The notes under the pieces were generated by a model. That model ran no database searches. It was not told the DNA's origin and worked only from the letters and a program-made list of their open reading frames with translations. From Anadara kagoshimensis (taxonomy: Eukaryota; Mollusca; Bivalvia; Arcoida; Arcidae), in contig CM037871.1 of assembly GCA_021292105.1 (NCBI GenBank), positions 36,013,854 to 36,077,853 on the forward strand: 64,000 bases of DNA, written 5' to 3'. Shown one piece after another: positions 61,513-64,000 of this stretch. How positions within the stretch are numbered: the first letter of the stretch is position 1; the number at the start of each line of letters is the position of its first letter. The position numbers and the translations under genes were made by a program.

Positions 61513-62332
61513 TTAAAATTTTAGTTATAGATTTTAAGTGAATTACGTCACGTTGGCATTTGATGACGTCATTTTCATTAATTTTCCGTATAGTTTAGTT
61601 TTCTGATACCGAATTGCTTGCATGTCCCCTATTTTCAACCACATTGACTGTACTTTTGAATATGACATTCAAAAACTGAACAAATAGACAGAAAAGCCAA
61701 AATCATGACGTTAATATGTGTAACATGACTGATACTTCTCGTTATGTCGTTTATTACCAGACGGTATGCCACAAAATAAACAAGCTGTTCCAATGATCAC
61801 CAAACTAAGTACAAAAAGGCTTGGTCATGACATTGGTGTAAAATTTGTGATCGTTTTTTAAATAGAATTTAATTTATTATTGCAGGGTGTTTGTTTAATT
61901 ATTTGTATGGTGTTCGAATTCTGTTAGGTACAAAAAGAGCAACTTAATGAAGAAAACTGATGATTTCGCAATTTTATGAAATCTCATTCATTTATGGTTA
62001 ACTCATCGTTACTCAGCAAAAAGAAATCTTTTATTAAATATTCCTATGTTTATTAGATTTTTTTCTTTGATCACAAGGAATTGGGTGATTTTTAAATCCA
62101 CACGAACACTGTTTTATTATTATATCTGTCACTTAGATAGTTTATTTTTTAATTCACAACTGTATCACACTTTAATCGTTGGCGCGTTATATTTTAAGAA
62201 CTCCGAAATGAATGCATACATCGCAACCTAATGAAAATTGACTTTTGTATACTTGCAATGTAAGATTGTAACCTCATATCGACAAATTATGCATGCATCC
62301 ACCACATTTAACCGAGAAACACAAACAATGAA

Positions 62333-62679
62333 CTAATCACCAAAGAGTGAGTGAGTGAGTAATGGTTTTTAACGTCCCAGTCAAGAATATTTCACATATC
62401 GAGACGTAGCCAGCTATAGGCGAAAGTGCAGAAATCATCAGTTTGCATGTGCGTTGCGCTGATGGCATTATACAGCAGGGTTCTTTAGCGTGCCAAGCAC
62501 ACCGTGACACGAGACCTCGTTTATTTTAAGTTCCCATCTGAAAGAACCGTGACTTTCATTTCGTAATGCCGAGTGCTTGGCGAAAGAACAGTCACTTCCC
62601 ACTTTCAAGTCTTGGGTCAGAACCGGCCGGGGTTCGAATCCACAACCTCCCACTTACGGAGCGAGCTAATCACCAAAGA
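62333..62679 (-). repeat. tRNA-derived SINE, copy 3, with 14-bp target duplication
   Basis: The SINE body 62347-62665 lies on the minus strand and is flanked by CTAATCACCAAAGA at 62333-62346 and again at 62666-62679. Its B-box reads GGATTCGAACCCC. The 5' A-box region is truncated at GCTCGCTCCGTAAGTGGG. The (TCAC)-type 3' tail (GTGAGTGAGTGAG on +) abuts the left duplicate, as target-primed insertion predicts. Confidence 0.9.
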
Positions 62680-62867
62680 ATCAGGTAATTATATAAATTA
62701 CATATTATACCAGTTTTAATTTTACAGCACTAGACTAAAATTTCCAATCATTTTTTTTTAATTTATAATATTCACACTTATTTACACATGTTTCAAGATT
62801 TTTTGAATATTTCCTATTAAACTCTACTATTTCCACAAGGCTAGGGAAGTCTATTTACTAGGGAATA

Positions 62868-62944
62868 CAGTCCAACCTGCCTTAAAGACCACCTCTATAT
62901 AAAGGCCACCTGCTTATAAAAGCCATTAGAATTGTATCCATAAC
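62868..62944 (-). mobile_element. MITE-A fragment
   Basis: TA then CAGTCCAACCTGCCTTAAAG to TAGAATTGTATCC is half of a MITE-A; the rest is missing. Confidence 0.65.
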
Positions 62945-62972
62945 TATTTATAATTTATCAATAAATTCACAC

Positions 62973-62974
62973 TG

Positions 62975-63004
<30 letters not shown>
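62973..63004. repeat. (ATTT)n microsatellite
   Basis: About eight ATTT units. Confidence 0.9.
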
Positions 63005-63005
<1 letters not shown>

Positions 63006-63017
63006 CACACATGTTTA

Positions 63018-63280
63018 TACCCCCTGCTTAAAAAGTGGGGGGTATATAGTGATAGGGATGTCCGTCCGTGTGTCCGTCCGTCCTTCCGTTACACCTTAGG
63101 GTACCTATCTCTTATCCGCAACTCCTCCTAAACCCATCAATGGATTTTCATGAAACTTTCACACAATCTTTGTGATATAATGTAGATGTGCACCTCCTAT
63201 TTAAAAATTTGATACGATGGATTTTTTTAATGTGGGGGAGCGGGGGGTATTTTTGTGAGCTTGTGGCTCACAGTTTTTCT
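63018..63280 (+). mobile_element. Element with TACCCCCTGC start and GTGAGCTTGTGGCTCAC end
   Basis: A GTCCGTCCGTGTGTCCGTCC tract follows the GGGGGGTATATAGTGATAGG start. It ends GTGAGCTTGTGGCTCACAG, itself a short hairpin. That end also occurs alone at 21021-21052. Of general bivalve repeat style; no coding capacity. Confidence 0.6.
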
Positions 63281-63556
63281 ACTTTCTTTCTGTGACAAGC
63301 AAAATATTAATTGAAATGTAATAGTTATTGAGGAGATTTGTTACTATAAGAGCAGCACACTAGTTCCGGTATTCTCTGTTGTAGGAGATTTTTGTACATT
63401 TTCATGTAATTTCAAAAATAAAATATTGTTTAAACTAATAAAATGTAAAATGAAAAATTATACTTTGTTTCCTTTTTTCCATTTCTTTTTTTTTTCTTTT
63501 TAGATATAATTGATCTATCAAAACCGTATAAATGATAATTTATTAAGTTTGTAACC

Positions 63557-63883
63557 ACTGCAATAGCTCAGTTGGCAGAGTGCTTGCTCCGTAAGTGGGA
63601 GAGGTCGTGTGTTCGATCCAAGTCTGACCCAACGTCTTCGCCAACCACTCAACATTACGAAATGAAAGTCTCAGTTCTTTTGGACTGACATAAAATAAAC
63701 GGGGCCCCGTGTCACGGTAGGCATGACACGATAAAGAACCCCGCTCTCTCTATATATATAATGCCATCAGCGCAACGCACAGGGAAAATGTCTTTACCTT
63801 CAACTTTGCCTATATAGCTGGCGACGTATCGATATAAGTGAAAAATTCTTTAATCGGATGTTAAACATCAGTACTCCACTCAA
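63557..63883 (+). repeat. tRNA-derived SINE, copy 4 (intact head)
   Basis: The head AATAGCTCAGTTGGCAGAGT, CTTGCTCCGTAAGTGGGAG and GTGTTCGATCCA carries clear A- and B-boxes. The body and tail match copies 1-3 (ATGCCATCAGCGCAACGCAC; TTAAACATCAGTACTCCACT). It is the best head of the four. Confidence 0.88.
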
Positions 63884-64000
63884 GTATTTTTTTCATATGG
63901 AAATGGAAAAATTGTAACTTTCAGATATGGAGACGGGTTAATATAAGCACCTGGCTTGTTCCCGAATCCTATTTTCTACATTGTATATGTTATCTATTTA

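Noticed and set aside
63557-63640. A functional tRNA gene
   Set aside because: A- and B-boxes are good, but the acceptor stem does not close and the SINE body follows directly; it is the head of a repeat with three other copies here.

Overview
This is a gene-poor, AT-rich window of animal nuclear DNA, most likely from a bivalve mollusc. The pointers are introns with canonical GT/AG ends, a metazoan multi-exon gene, many MITE, SINE and LINE relics, and several repeats whose style (CTCACCTG/CAGGTGAG ends, GACGGACGGAC tracts) I associate from general knowledge with bivalve genomes. Species cannot be fixed from sequence alone.

The one confidently identified conserved gene is AGGF1 (angiogenic factor with G-patch and FHA domains 1) on the + strand. 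I rebuilt it from 12 exons between about 18.0 and 45.1 kb. All internal junctions are GT/AG and phase-compatible. They give about 879 codons in the order: N-terminal coiled coil, OCRE tyrosine octamers, basic and acidic linkers, FHA domain, CxxC element, charged helix, split G-patch. The start is uncertain. Intron 11 is 12.5 kb and splits the G-patch.

From 1 to 17.9 kb the window holds a single-exon rhodopsin-like receptor (minus strand, 1.8-2.8 kb), two decayed mariner transposases, two fragments of one reverse-transcriptase lineage, a LINE 3' end, and a 2-kb element with about ten 166-bp monomers. From 45 to 64 kb there is a minisatellite just after the AGGF1 stop, a 1.1-kb 24-26 bp minisatellite, a third reverse-transcriptase relic, several near-perfect inverted repeats, MITEs, and tRNA-derived SINEs, one with a clear target-site duplication.

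The most unusual structures are inside AGGF1. The end of exon 10 and its splice donor are repeated eight times at a 44-bp period, and use of any downstream copy would stop translation before the G-patch. A 51-bp array in intron 6 carries eight consecutive GTAAGT motifs. About 22 copies of a 67-bp unit in intron 11 read on the minus strand as shortened tRNA-like A-box/B-box modules. None of these is functionally proven; each has a direct check below.
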